A stretch of 64,000 bases of DNA, taken from assembly GCA_015680685.1 (NCBI GenBank), contig MNCI01016226.1:1-64000 (forward strand), written 5' to 3'. Origin of the DNA: Gnetum montanum. Taxonomy: Eukaryota > Streptophyta > Gnetopsida > Gnetales > Gnetaceae. Below, one piece after another: positions 46,045 to 57,728 of this stretch (position 1 is its first letter; each line of letters opens with the position of its first letter). The notes beneath the pieces were generated by a model. It saw only the letters and a program-made list of their open reading frames with translations. It made no database searches and was not told the DNA's origin. A program made the position numbers and the translations under genes.

Positions 46045-46900
46045 CATTCTATCACTAATTAAGTTGTTGTGGAAAAATCAAGAATGACTTTGTCATAAGG
46101 AATAGCATTAATAAACTCGTTTTATGTGGTTGGTCTTTGGTACCACCAAGACACAGATGCCTCCAAATAACCCCTTTTGGTAAATGAGCTAATGTGACTA
46201 ATTGTAAATAATAGTGAAGGTCTATCTATAAGACAAGAAAATAAATTTAGGAAACTGTTGCTTTATATATATTTAATTTTCTATCTCTTAACATAAATCA
46301 AAAAAATTGAATAACTCTCCTACAAATCTAGCCTTGAATATCGCAACATAAACATATAGTAAATGGATAGTTTTATTTTTTTTTAAAAAAAAATCCAATA
46401 TTAAATTATGAGCTATCTATTAGCTAAATCCCTAAAGCAAGATCACAAAAGCTTTGTTAAAGAGAGTGAGAAACTAAGGAAAAAAATATTATTCATAAAG
46501 CGTAGAACCATACAAAGATGACTATATTTCTATGTTAAATTGATTAAGGACTGACACTTACTAAAGCTATCCTATCCAACCAAAATCACAAAAATAAGCT
46601 AAACCTCCACTTTATAGAGAAAATAGCCTATTCCAAAACTAAAAATCCATTCATATGTAACTGCACAATACCAATACTAGAAAAATTAGGAAAGGCTAAT
46701 CAACTAAATATAATAAGCTAAGAGATAAAAACTAAAAGAGATAGATAAAAATTGCTTAAAATGCTATTACAAAAGAGTCTTTACAAGATGATTCTTCAAA
46801 ATTTCCTAGCCTCAAAAAGTCCCGAAAAGATCCCCCTTTTACAATTTTTCTTTGGGATTTTATAGTAGCCTCAAGCGATTAAAACGATTATAGAATTTAG
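46045..46900 (-). mobile_element. LTR-like segment and protein start of family E, right arm
   Basis: Minus-strand counterpart of 45,085-45,945. It starts just after the stop of the family E coding relic, carries the TATA region, and leads into the N-terminal block again (46,210-46,045). That gives a protein-LTR-protein order, as when an LTR lies between two copies. Exact LTR ends and a primer site were not found. Confidence 0.5.
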
Positions 46901-46904
46901 AGTT

Positions 46905-48765
46905 ACAATATTCTTACATTCTCCTCATATAACTTTAATTCATTAGCTAACTATTCTACTTCTTGATAGATTTGCTTCATTTTTTGCACTTGAAGACCTT
47001 CCATGGGCAGTTGTTGTGATAGTTTTCCATGATTAATGAGAGTCTTAATAGCCTAATTCATTGAATCTAGCTCAAAGCTTTCAAGATTCATAATGATTTC
47101 TTCCATGCTGCTCTTCTGAAAGCCTAGTTTAGTTATTGAGTTATTTATTTTAACTAAAGTAGCTCCTACACTAGAACAAACTTGTTTAAATTCTATCTTG
47201 TTTTTCACACATGATACCTATAATTGCCATTATCACTGCGTTGAGGAAGCTTTGCTTATACTGGGGTAGTTGCTTTCTTTTATTTGTAGCTAGTTCATAT
47301 AATCCTTGAATCCTTTCTTTTATCTATGTAAACATGGCTTATTTCTCTCTCATCTTTGTAATCTTCTCTCCTATCTCTTTTATCCACTCCTTTCCATAAT
47401 CCATCTAAGTAATTATTTCCTTAAAGCTCCAAATGGCAAGATGAGAGTAATTTGGAGATTTTCCTTTTCTAGCCTATTCTAATTCAGAGTTTATTATAGC
47501 TAGCCTTTCTTCCAATTGAGCTATCACTTTCTCTTTATTTTCTAGTAATGATTCTTTGATAGTTACCATTGCTTTGAGTTTTCCATTCTCCTCTTTTAGG
47601 CTCTTTATTTCCCCTTACAACTTAGACATTTTCTACTCATTTTGTAGCAAAAACTCTTGAAATTTAGCTATTTTATTATCTACTATATGTTCCATATCCT
47701 TAATTAGAGTAGATATGATATTTGGAATTTCCCCATGTGACATTGCAAGCTTCTATTTTCCTATTTTCGGGTTATCTTCCTTATACTAGAAAATGACACT
47801 AGCCTCTATCTTAGGGGTAAAAGGAAGCTTTTAGCTTAGTATAATGCTATCTTATTTTTCTTTAATTTTAAATGACTGAGCTAATCCTTTCATTAAATAG
47901 ATAAAGAAGAAAGTAAGAGTTGAAGATGAGTCTTCCCTTTCTTTCTATTTTTTTTTTGAGCTCTAGAAGCTATTGTTTTGTTAGTTTTTGTTGTTCCAAT
48001 TGTTGGTTTTCTTTTTTTTTTCTTTTTTTTAAGCTCCGTTAATCTTTGTTGTTCCAGTTGTTGCTATTGTTCTTTTTCTACTTGTACTTGGTTGATCATG
48101 GCTTTTCTTAGGGTCTTTACTCTGGCATATTCTTCCCCATTGAGGGGAAAACTTACATCTAGGATAGTGTTTTATGGCTCTAGCAACTACCATGAGAAGT
48201 AATTCTTCTCCATTATTATCAAGTGCTCTTCTAAGAAATTTCTAGCCATAGGATGCTCTCTATCCTCCATCCATCTACAAACTTCTATTACATGGGTATC
48301 ACAAGCTAAGGTTATCAACTTCATTGATAAGATTTTCTTTAGTTGTATTGGAGCTTCCTCCTTGGCTTGGTTAACCTCTTTATCAAAAGCTCTAAGATAG
48401 ACCATGTTAGTATCATTAGGTTGATAAGCCTTCCTCGTCTTCACTATTAAATAAATTCTTTTCTAAGCTAGAGGTAAATTACATGGCTCCTTATACCCTT
48501 TGGCCATAGCCCTTAAATGACCAAAATTGGTGAGCTCCCAAAAGTTGAATTTGAGAGGGATAACCTATTTATGATTATAGTCATGTATAAATGGGCTTTC
48601 CCACATTTGTCACCTTCCCTCTAGCATCAATTAAGCTATTGTGGCAAAATCAAGAATGACTCTAGCATAAGGAACAACTTTAATAAACTTATTTTAGGTG
48701 GTTGTTGGTCTCTTGTGTCACCCAAGCATAAATGCCCCCCAAATAGCCCCTTATGGCAAATGAGC
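46905..48765 (-). pseudogene. family E coiled-coil-rich protein relic, unrecognised
   Basis: A minus-strand frame of about 620 codons, mostly contiguous and broken chiefly by TAG/TGA. The N-terminal part is globular (GAIWGAFMLG; NKFIKVVPYARVILDFATIA; LKFNFWELTNFGHLRAMAKG). It is followed by TNMVYLRAFDKEVNQAKEEA and CRWMEDREHPMARNFLEEHL, a Gln/Lys-rich linker, and long coiled-coil stretches (EENGKLKAMVTIKESLLENK; VIAQLEERLAIINSELE). It ends YEENVRIL-stop. Placed between LTR-like segments and lacking any pol, it behaves like a gag-type gene, but I recognise no gag, capsid or zinc-knuckle motif. Fragments recur at 44,570-45,080, 45,790-45,945 and 46,045-46,210. Confidence 0.55.
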
Positions 48766-48799
48766 TAATGTGACTAATTATAAATAAGCTTTTTCTAGA

Positions 48800-49530
48800 A
48801 TTTCTTAATTGGAACTCATTTTAACAAATACTTGGTAGCTCAAACTCTAGTTCATTCTTGTAATAATACTTCATTCAAAAGCAAAAATTATCATCAACTC
48901 CATAAATGATGAAAATGTTATCACAAATTTCTCTGTTAAAAAGAGGGTTTGAGATCAAAGCAATCTATCTTTAAACATTCCTTCAAACATTTATGTTATC
49001 CCTATTAAGAACTTTCTTTTCTTTAATGGTGATGTGAGAAGAATCGAGCCTGTAATTATAATTTAAAGTTATTCCATGCTAATGGTAAATTGTTGCATCA
49101 ATAAGAAGCCTTAGTAAGAGTGTGGTAGAGCACATTGAGTGAGTGTAGGTGTGGTTGCAAATCCAAGGTTAATGTGTGTGGATTGGTTTATGTATTCTTA
49201 TCTCTTATTTACTTCTTTGAATTGAATCTCACTCTTGTGTTGTGGAAGATATTTTTTCCATTGATTGTATATTTCATTGAGAACAACTAGTGTGTGGATG
49301 TAAAGCCTCATGCTCTACAGCATCATTGGATTATTTCTGAGAATTTTGGATGTTTTGTGAGTTGTGGAAACCCTATTATAATCTTTTATTTGAATAATTG
49401 AATATTACTAATGTTAATTTTTTCTAGGAAAAAGTAATTATCTTTTCATAATATCTAGATTTACTGTTGTAGGCTGATTTTAATATAGTGTTGGACACTG
49501 ATTTTAATATTATGTTTAAGAGTGTTTAAG
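48800..49530 (+). other. no gene; possible R-U5 of a gypsy LTR
   Basis: AT-rich, with a promoter- and leader-like stretch (gtgtgg repeats, gagaacaactagtg). It ends at a sequence resembling a tRNA-Met primer site. Confidence 0.3.
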
Positions 49531-49542
49531 AGGTACCAGAAC
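49531..49542 (+). promoter_or_regulatory. possible tRNA-iMet primer site of element F
   Basis: aggtaccagaac matches TGGTATCAGAGC at 9 of 12 positions and lies about 90 bases before a gag start. Confidence 0.3.
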
Positions 49543-49634
49543 TTTGTGTTGATTATTGCTTGGAATTTTATAGAGGATTTTGTCAATTTTAGAGGACACC
49601 TAAGAAGAAACAAGTTCAAGCCCTGAATAGAAAC

Positions 49635-50530
49635 ATGGAAAGTGTGAAGCTTACCTCTAGAAGATGGTTACTCAATTGGATGAAATTAACATAAAGATAG
49701 ATAAAAATGCTAATCCTAGCCATATCTAAACACACAAAGGTGATAAGCATGCACTTTCATATAAAGAACTTTCATAACCACGTGGAGATGGAGTAGATGA
49801 TGAGGAAAGACAATCTAGATATGGAAGTGTAGGAATCCATTAGCTAAGGATTCCAATGGAAGAAAATCCTATTCCTCATATGAGAATTTTGAGGGCTCCA
49901 ATGATGGTAACTACTTATTCTCTAGGCAAGCTTGATGAGGAAGATGAAGCAAAACTTGCTAGAGCGTTTAGAAATGTTACCAAAATTTCATACATGGAGT
50001 TGAAGACTTTCAATGATGTAGATGGTACCAATGCTTTTTAAGTTGGTTGAAGGTCCTTGAGAAGCATTTTGAGTTGGAAGAGGTACCAAATAGCTTGAGG
50101 ATACCTATTTCTAAATCTAGATTAGAAGATATGACTTCTATTAGTTGGAAAAGAGCCCTAAAATTATGAAAGATAAAATGGTAAACCCATTAGAGATTGA
50201 CCTTTGATGAAATATAGGTTGAAAAGAGAATTTGAATAGTCTTGTCAAAGATAAGAGACTATCATGAAGTTGAAATTCCTAAGGCAAGGTGATAGGGATA
50301 TCAAATAATGCTACATTTAATTTTGTGATCTATTCCATCAAGATAAAGTAAATTGGGAGGAGTATGAACAAGTTTCAATCTTTTAGGAGGTCTCAAAATG
50401 GCATATCAGGAGGAGTTTTATTTTTATAAGACACAAACTTTAGATGAAGCTTATGATTTGGCACCTAAGGCTAAAAAGGTTATGTAGAGGAGACAAGGCA
50501 AATTGACTACTCCAACAAGGCTTTTATTGA
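49635..50530 (+). pseudogene. gag relic of a second Ty3/gypsy family (F)
   Basis: From the ATG at 49,635: VTKISYMELKTFNDVDGTNA, then WLKVLEKHFELEEVP (the F-x-G-x-D...WL..LE..F signature of retrotransposon gag), a frameshifted middle, WEEYEQVS, and DEAYDLAPKAKKV near 50,440-50,480. It is unrelated in sequence to the TAT/Ogre and Athila gags of this window. It is cut near 50,540, where LINE sequence starts. Confidence 0.7.
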
Positions 50531-50559
50531 GATCATAGATGGTTAGGAGGTTGGTCGAA

Positions 50560-51890
50560 GAAGTTAGAACTAAGTACAACAAATTTTTCCTACATAATTG
50601 GCCAAAACTATTGATCTAGTTAGATTCGAAAGATCGAAATTAGATTCAGAACTCAATTGGAGTTAAATAAGGTTATCCTTTGTTCCTTGCCCTTTTTGAC
50701 ATCTTTATAGGTCAATTAGAGGAATGGATGCAAAATGCCTCTAATAATGGTATGTTAGTGAATAGATTATTTTTGAACATGCTTCTCTTTGCAGATGATG
50801 TAGGCTTGATTACAAAATCAGCTATAGGATTAAATTATATGCTTCAAATTCTCCATGACTACTATAACCATTCTAATACGAAAGTTAATATTGATAAGAC
50901 TAAAATTCTAGTTTGTGGTACTAGAAATAGACATTACCTTTTTTTCTTTAGAGAAAAAAGACTTAGTATATGTGAATCTTATAAATATTTGGGATTTGAA
51001 TTTGCAAGTAATTATAGTTGGAATACCATTTTTTCTCAAAGGGTTTCAAGTGGCATGTGAGCTCTATTTGCTCTAAGAAATAATTGTAGCAGGAAACAAA
51101 TTTTGGCATGGGAGATCAAAGGAAAACTCTTTCAATCTTGTCCAACTTATATTATTATATGAGTGTGTTGCCTGGGGACCTTCTCTTTCCACACATAATT
51201 GAAAAAAATTAGAGCATGTTCAAAAACAATTTCTTCTATGTGAATTTCAAGTGAAAATGAAAATTTATTATGATATCTTATTTTTAGAAGCAGATTTGCT
51301 TTCTCTTGAAGTTGAAACCCTTTGTCAATTTATTGCTTATGCTTAGAAGTTAAGTCACATGGAGGAAGTTAGTTATGCTAAGGAGATAATGAATGCTACA
51401 CAAGAAAATGGATGGTTGCATCAAGGAAAGTCATGGCTTTAGTCATAGAATATTGTAATAGAGGATCTTCCTTTAAATGAAAGGTTGTTTTGAAAAAGTA
51501 TAAAAGAAAAAGTCTTGGCTATAATTCGGTTGAATATGTAAGGGAAAAAAACATTTTATTCACATTTTGGTAGAGGAGGTTTGTTTGCTAGTACTTGAAA
51601 GTTTCTATTCTCAACTATTCCTATTTATTTAAGGAATTAAATTGCTAGAGCAAGAATGAGCTCTCAACATCTCCTTATTGAGACAAGTCTTTGGATCAAT
51701 TTATGACGAGAAGAGCATATTTGCAGACTGTGCAAATAAAGCATAGAAGATGAAGAACATATTCTTTATTTTGCCCTTCTTTGCCTCACATTCAATTGAA
51801 TTATACTATTAATTGTAATTTGCTAATTGCTTTTTTTCAAATTAACCCTATCTGCTTAGGGCATTACATCAATGATGTTTTTAACTTTTT
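50560..51890 (+). pseudogene. LINE reverse transcriptase C-terminal half
   Basis: Non-LTR RT in plus orientation: GVK.GYPLFLALFDIFIGQL (motif 4), NMLLFADDVGLITKS (FADD catalytic box), VNIDKTKILVC and YKYLGFEF (thumb). Further on lie frame-broken blocks and the C-terminal zinc-binding segment (EEHICRLCK..IEDEEHILF at about 51,705-51,765). The 5' part (endonuclease and fingers) is absent. Frames are damaged after 51,060. Confidence 0.82.
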
Positions 51891-52924
51891 TCAAAAATAT
51901 ATTGAGACTTTGTAACTATCTAACAAATCTTTTGTGATTTCTTGGATGTAATAAAAATTTCTAGTTTCCGGTTTCCACTATTTGGTTGAAAAATGATCTA
52001 CGATTTTTTTTCTATGACAAATTTAAGTTTACAAGGTCCTGAAGACACATCTACATAAGGGTTTAAAAACTAATTTTTGGAGTTTTCTATGTCAAAGTTG
52101 ACTTTGTCATTGCATCTGGAAGGTCAAAATCTATCGAAAATGACTATTTGTTTATGGAAAAGGCTTTCAAGATGAAAAGTTATGACTATTTTAAAATCTT
52201 AAAATTTGCACAAATTTTGAGACTTCTTGAGAGCTTTCCAAGAGATCTCCTATCCTAGTACTACTCTAGAAGTAGTGCGCTTAATAATCTAGTTTTTATC
52301 TCAATTCTTACTAGTCAACCCCTTTGACCCAATTGGTCAAATTGGACCAATATATGATATTCAACTTTCATTTTTAAATTTTAAATTTTATACAAAAAAT
52401 TTTCTCACCCATTGAGGTGTGGACCTCCTATGTCTTTGAGCACTAAAGGAGGTAGAGACCTAAAGTGCTACTAGTGTCTACAATCATTGGGGGAGGTAGG
52501 GACCTACAATGTTGTTAGCATATGTGGACACTGTAGGTCTCTACCTTTGAAGGAGGTGGTAGACATTGTGGAATCAGGGTTTTGGTGATGGGTTGCACCA
52601 ATAGGCAAGCACAGGCTGCAACAAGATTGGTTGTGTAGGTAGTAAGTAGGGGTGGTAGTAAGAGATTGGCATGTAGGTGACAATGACGATGGAAGATTGC
52701 AGTGATGGAGATTAGCACACACAAAGGCTACTAGCATAGGCCCCAGCTATGGAAGGCTACATTTGGGCTTCTATGTTTTAGTGTTATTGAGCTTTGTGTT
52801 TTAGTATAGCCTCACCATGCATGAGGGCATAGTTGGGCATTGCATTGTGGTGTGACCTTGTTGTGAACAAAGAAATGGTTGGGCACCATGTTGCGGCATG
52901 CCGTAATCGTGCACAACGTTACTT
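51891..52924. other. no supported gene
   Basis: AT-rich to 52,400, then short repeats of ggaggtagggacctacaatg (52,430-52,570). The small open frames on the minus strand lack any motif. It would be the internal part of the minus-oriented copia-type element to the right, if anything. Confidence 0.4.
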
Positions 52925-52935
52925 CTTTGATACCA
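52925..52935 (-). promoter_or_regulatory. tRNA-iMet primer binding site (copia-type)
   Basis: The minus strand reads TGGTATCAAAG, two bases after an LTR end ...GTCACA. Confidence 0.65.
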
Positions 52936-52937
52936 AT

Positions 52938-53542
52938 TGTGACATCCCATTTCTAGATGTCTACGAGTAATGTAAATTAACTGCATGTAACTTAAATAAT
53001 GCGATTGAAAAAGGAACTAACAGTACTCCATGGCAACACAAAAAGAAAAAGGAGAGATAGAATATTTATTAATAATGAACACTAGAAGTTAAAAATGTTG
53101 AAGTGAAGGCCTTGGGGTTATTTTCCTATGGCATCAAGTACCCTTAGAGGCAATCCAACATTGCCATAATATTAGGCGTTAAGATTGAAGGGGCGATTAG
53201 TCCCTTCTTGTCTTGGTTCACCCGGCTCTCATCACTTGCCATTGTTGACTCCACACTCCATGTTGGCATGACTTCTAGGTTCTTGGCCTTAAATTCCATA
53301 GGTCAATCCCCCAAAGGATACCATGAATAAATTACAACTCCGCATAACAAGGTACCCTTTCATACAAAAGGCTAATTACATAATTTATGTGTTATATTAT
53401 AATTCTTCTTCTTAATTAGGAACAAGATGTTACAAAGCTAATCAAAAATAGAAAAAATGTTTAATCATTATTGATATAATAATTTTCTATACACATAATC
53501 ATAAAAAAATGAGGCTATTCATATTAGGTTGTTTATACAACA
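52938..53542 (-). mobile_element. LTR of a copia-type element
   Basis: On the plus strand it runs tgtgacatccc... to ...tatacaaca, so it has TG/CA ends. Its 3' end (minus) adjoins the primer site. A TATA-like tataatataac lies on the minus strand near 53,390. The right boundary is a best guess; no partner LTR is in the window. Confidence 0.5.
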
Positions 53543-53599
53543 CCCACTTTAGAAGAAAGATATGAGAAATTCACTTAGATCAATTTTATGTAGTTCCCA

Positions 53600-53778
53600 A
53601 GAATCTATAGCTAGGATCATCACCCAGAGGCTCAATATTCATCCCACCAACTTGGGGTTTTGGGAAGGTTGGTGGATGAGCAAAAGCCTAACCACTTTCA
53701 AGTGGTTGTGCCTAGGCTCAAATCCATGTCTTATGAGTTGAGAAACAAGCACCTTACCATCACTCCAAGTGGTGGCCC
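53600..53778 (-). mobile_element. tRNA-derived SINE
   Basis: The minus strand has an RNA polymerase III A box (tggtaaggtgc, 53,759-53,749) and a B box (ggatttgagcc, 53,725-53,715), 34 bases apart start to start as in tRNA genes. A body with a perfect aaccactt/aagtggtt hairpin follows. This resembles plant tRNA-related SINEs. Ends are approximate and no target duplication was identified. Confidence 0.55.
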
Positions 53779-55093
53779 CTACACTAGATTCAACAAAGAT
53801 CATAACAATTTGTATCCAAAAGAAAATATTTAAACTAGAGTTTGTATATTAGTTTCTTTGCTTAACAAATTATAAAAAGATATCTAAATTATATGAGAAG
53901 GTCTTAGTATAGGATTACGAATTCTACAAGTTGGTGAATCATGAAAAGAATCCAAGGTCAAGTCTATGAAAAGAAAAGCAAGGTCAAACCTAAGAAATCA
54001 CTACAATGCCAAAAGTCACTTCAAGATTTCCAAAATCAAAATGGGTCTAGGATATTCTCACTTTCTTTTGGTAGTACCAATCATTGTATTAGGGATCCTT
54101 AGCCTTTGTTGGCAAATATTTATGCCAAATTGCACCAAATCTTTATGGGTATTTTTAAGGCCATCTAGAAACAACTCTCATCCAAGTCATTTAGGCTTGA
54201 GAGTGAGTGAAATGGTGGAGAGATCTAGATAAACTAGGATTCAACAATCAATGATATCAAAAATAATAATCAAATTAATGAAGCATTTGAGATGGTGAAA
54301 AAAATTCTGAAAATAAAATCATATTTCAACCGCAAGTGAAACAAGGGAGGAAATGCACATCTACCTTGATTAGTCTTCAAGATCCCATTGAAAGGCCTTT
54401 CCCCCTAGCCATCAAGTATTGTTTCTTTTTCTCTATTTCCATTACCATTATTATTATTTTAGTTTACTTGTGTGTTGTTAAAGGTGTACCAGATACTATG
54501 GTAGTTGTTGCTGCAATCTGCCTTTCTTTCTTTTTCTCCCTTGCTTTCTCTCTGTTTGTCTTTCTCTCTCTCCATCTTTTTGTCTTTTTCTCCTCTACCT
54601 ACCCCTTTTTATTCACTCAAGATTTGGTTTCTTTAACGTAAGTGATTTTCTCTTGTAGTTACCTTTTTCTTGCAGTTACATTAAAAAAAATTTCCAAAAT
54701 TAGGTCTTAGGTTCAATCTTCTCTAAAACCACCCTTAAAAATGAATTTAAAAAAAAAATACACTTCTTTTCTTAAAGAAAAAAAAAAGAAGAAAAACTAA
54801 CCAAACTCAAGTTAGCTCTTACTTCAGTAGAATTCTCTCATAAAATAAAACCAAATTATACCAAAGATGAGAATTCCATCAACATGATGAAATCATAAAA
54901 TTAAAATACCAAGCTAAGAAAACACCTTCTCCTTCAAGTACTTAGCAATATATTCAGTATTGCATCATCTTGTGAGCACCGAAAGGTCATCATGCAACTA
55001 TATTACTACTATTAAGAGAGAAAATTTTATTTTGATTTAATTAATTTTATTCCTCCAAAATATTGTTTAACAAAGTAATGTAGTTGGGAGCAT
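53779..55093. other. no supported gene; polypyrimidine tract
   Basis: A run almost purely of C and T at about 54,519-54,610 on the plus strand. The 101-codon frame across it is a composition effect. Confidence 0.45.
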
Positions 55094-56556
55094 GAATGAC
55101 AATGGTAGTGGGAGTAGGGGTGTCATTGAGGACCTCAATAGGGACATGGATGGGGGTGTGGCATGTGGGGGAGGGGGGTGTGACCATGCTGAGGATGAAC
55201 CAGATGGCAATGAACAGGGGGCAAGAAAATAGTCAAGAGATAGGAAGAGTGCCCCAAATGGGGGGTGGGGTGTTAAGGAGATGTGCCTAGCTACTAGGCA
55301 TTGGGGCTATTGATGCCATAGTGCGGGAAGGGGAAACCATGAGGCTGTGGGTCAAGGGACCTCCCTAGGAGGTCTTTGCATGATGGAGTTAAACCTCATC
55401 AGCCATTTTGTCTCCTCTAGGTTTTGGCCATAACTTGGCCTTATTAACAAGTAGGTGGCTATGTCTTGGGCCTTGGATGGTGTCCAGGTGAGGCTGCTTG
55501 TAGGGAACCTTCTCTTGTTCATGTTTTAGTCTCTTGTAGACATGGATCAAGTCCTTTTAGGAGGGCCTTGGTTTTCTGGTGCATTTCACTTAGCTTTCAC
55601 ATATTGGTCCTCAAGGGTACATCAGGAAACCAAGTTGTTTTCTTGGGCCCCAATCTAGGTGCGTGTATTTGGGGTTCCATGGGAGCTTTGGATGGAGGAT
55701 TTCCTCAGGACCTTGGCTAGATAGTTTGGAGAATTTATCTTCTTTGATAAGTTTATTGCAATAAAGGAGCGCATGGGCTATGCTTGGTTTTACATGTGGG
55801 GATCTTTATCTCCTAAAAACATTCTAAAGGAAGTCATCCTCGACATGCCTTCGGTAGAGGAATGCTTAGCTATGGAATACAAGAATGTTTTGCTAAGGGA
55901 GTCTACGCCTAATCGTGAAGCCTGTGGGTGACAGATGGCTTGTGCAACATGTGGCAAGACTAATCACACTACTCAAGAGTATAGAATGTGCCCTAAAGCC
56001 CCCTCACCAAGAGGTTCGAAAAGGAAAATGGATGAGGGTGGATGGTTGATGATTGGAAAAAATGGAAAGGTGTTGCCCCTAGCTTCTCCACCAACGAGGC
56101 TAGAAAATACTTCCTCTCTATGTTGCAGTGATGAATTTAAGATGGGGGTTGGAGCTGGGATTGTCTTCCCAGTGTCCTCTACCCCCTGCCCTTGTTACAC
56201 AAGAGTTGCATGTTAGCCCTTTGGATGGGGTTGGGAAGGGGACTGTTTCCCCTACAAGCTTTGCTACAACTCTGATTACAGAAGAGCAGTCTACAAGCCC
56301 CTCTATGACCTTGCAAGGGAAAGAGCTCCCACTATTGGATGATTGGGTTTTGACTATGAGGGATACTTCCAAGCCTCCTTTCAATCCAGTTGCTAGAAAG
56401 ATTTTCACAAAAGATGCACAGGGCTTCCTTGTGGTGGATGAGCCAAAGCAGCCTAGAAGGCCTTCGATTTGTAGGTGCAGATTGAAAAGACATAATTTGA
56501 CATTGAACTTTGGTCCCAAAAAACCCTCAAGGAGCTCTAGAAGAAATAGTATGTGA
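55094..56556 (+). pseudogene. LINE ORF1 (DUF4283-type with zinc knuckle)
   Basis: The ATG at 55,094 opens a Gly/Asp-rich N-terminus. It is followed by a DUF4283-like RNA-binding domain (VLLGGPWFSGAFHLAFTYW; VRVFGVPWELWMEDFLRTL; KFIAIKERMGYAWF), a zinc knuckle (CATCGKTNHTTQEYRMCP, 55,944-55,997; the middle His/Cys spacing is disturbed) and a basic C-terminus ending at 56,556. Two frameshifts are needed. ORF2 begins eight bases after its stop, as in intact plant L1-type LINEs. Confidence 0.75.
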
Positions 56557-56563
56557 GTAGACC

Positions 56564-57415
56564 ATGAAGATTCTCTCCTAGAATTGTAGGGATAGGGTAC
56601 CCCTTACAAACAAAATACCCTTAAGGAATTAGTGTGTGAAGAAAATTGTTCAATGGTATGTCTGCAAGAAACCAAGCTAAATGCCACTAACTATGATATG
56701 CTACAATGGCAAAGTTGGTAATGTTATTTTGTGCATTGTAGGGAGCAAGTAGGATGCTTGGCCACCTTATCCAAAATTCCCTTTAATGTGTTAGGTGAAT
56801 TAGATTGGAGCCTCATTGTGTTCATTCTCGTAGTGGGGCTTTGGGTTACAAATTTTTACGAGCCTCAAGGCTAGGGTGATAGACTATGTGAGATTCTTAG
56901 GGATGCATGGCACATCCCTAATTCCTGATTCTAGCTTATTATTGAGGATTTCAATTAGCACCTACATATGTGGGAAAAACTGGCACTAGCATTGGTTTTG
57001 ATTCTCCCCTTGGGAGTCAAGAGTTTCTGCAATTTTTATAGCTGCATAATCTGGTGGATCTCAACATTCATGGTTGTCAATTCACATAGAGCAATAGCAA
57101 GAGTAGCCACAATCATGTTATGTTGCACATTAACAAGGCCTGGGTCCATGCTGAGCTGCTCACAAAATATGAGGTGTTGGTCTAGGGCTGGGAATAACAA
57201 GCCTCAAACCATTAGACATTGTTTATCTTGATCCTCCCCCATGTAAGCCTCCATAGCCCCTTTTCAGTCTGAATGCATGTGTGTGGCTGTTCAATAGGTG
57301 GTTATGTAAGTTGGTCAAAGAAACCTAGGCCACATACCCAGCTGCCCACATTGATCTAAGGGACTTTCTCAAACATGGTCTCAACAACCTCAAGAAACAG
57401 ATTAAAGGCTTGTAG
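56564..57415 (+). pseudogene. LINE ORF2 endonuclease part
   Basis: Starts MKILS*NCRD, the classic N-terminus of L1-type ORF2 with the Trp codon turned to TAG. It continues (with a frameshift) through a VCLQETKL segment, then IIEDFN at about 56,940 (where G-D-F-N is usual), and a CQFT.SNS block. This is an apurinic-type endonuclease that nicks target DNA. It runs into the pre-RT linker (LKKQIKG) and stops at about 57,415. Confidence 0.75.
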
Positions 57416-57600
57416 GTAGCTTAGAAGTATTCCAAAGAAGATTAAGGCTTTTCTTTGGTTGGCTAATCACTCAACTATACCTATGTAGGTGATGCTAGTG
57501 CGACGGGGGGTAAATGTTACTGACATGTGTCCACTTTACATGTCAAACTTTGAGATGGTAACCCATTTTATGTACTCATCCTTTCACCGTCAATGTTTTA
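57416..57600 (+). pseudogene. LINE ORF2 C-terminal zinc domain (zf-RVT), joined after loss of RT
   Basis: KIPKKIKAFLWLANHSTIP, then VRRGVNVTDMCPLY, is the zf-RVT domain that normally follows the RT by several hundred residues. Here it follows the endonuclease linker directly, so the whole RT is deleted. Confidence 0.65.
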
Positions 57601-57728
57601 AGGGCAATGAATTGTTGGTAGATTTTGAATTTCGATGGTGACTCTAGAGCAGCAGCAACTTTGTGAACCCTTTGGAATGCAAGAAACCACTACATTTTTC
57701 GTGTGAGATCATCATTTTGGCATAGATT

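Noticed and set aside
53715-53759. a tRNA gene on the minus strand
   Set aside because: Only the A and B boxes are present; no cloverleaf arms can be drawn. A tRNA-derived SINE fits better.
54336-54641. 101-codon hydrophobic frame resembling a membrane protein
   Set aside because: The hydrophobicity comes from a CT-rich tract; no start context, homologue or neighbour supports a gene.
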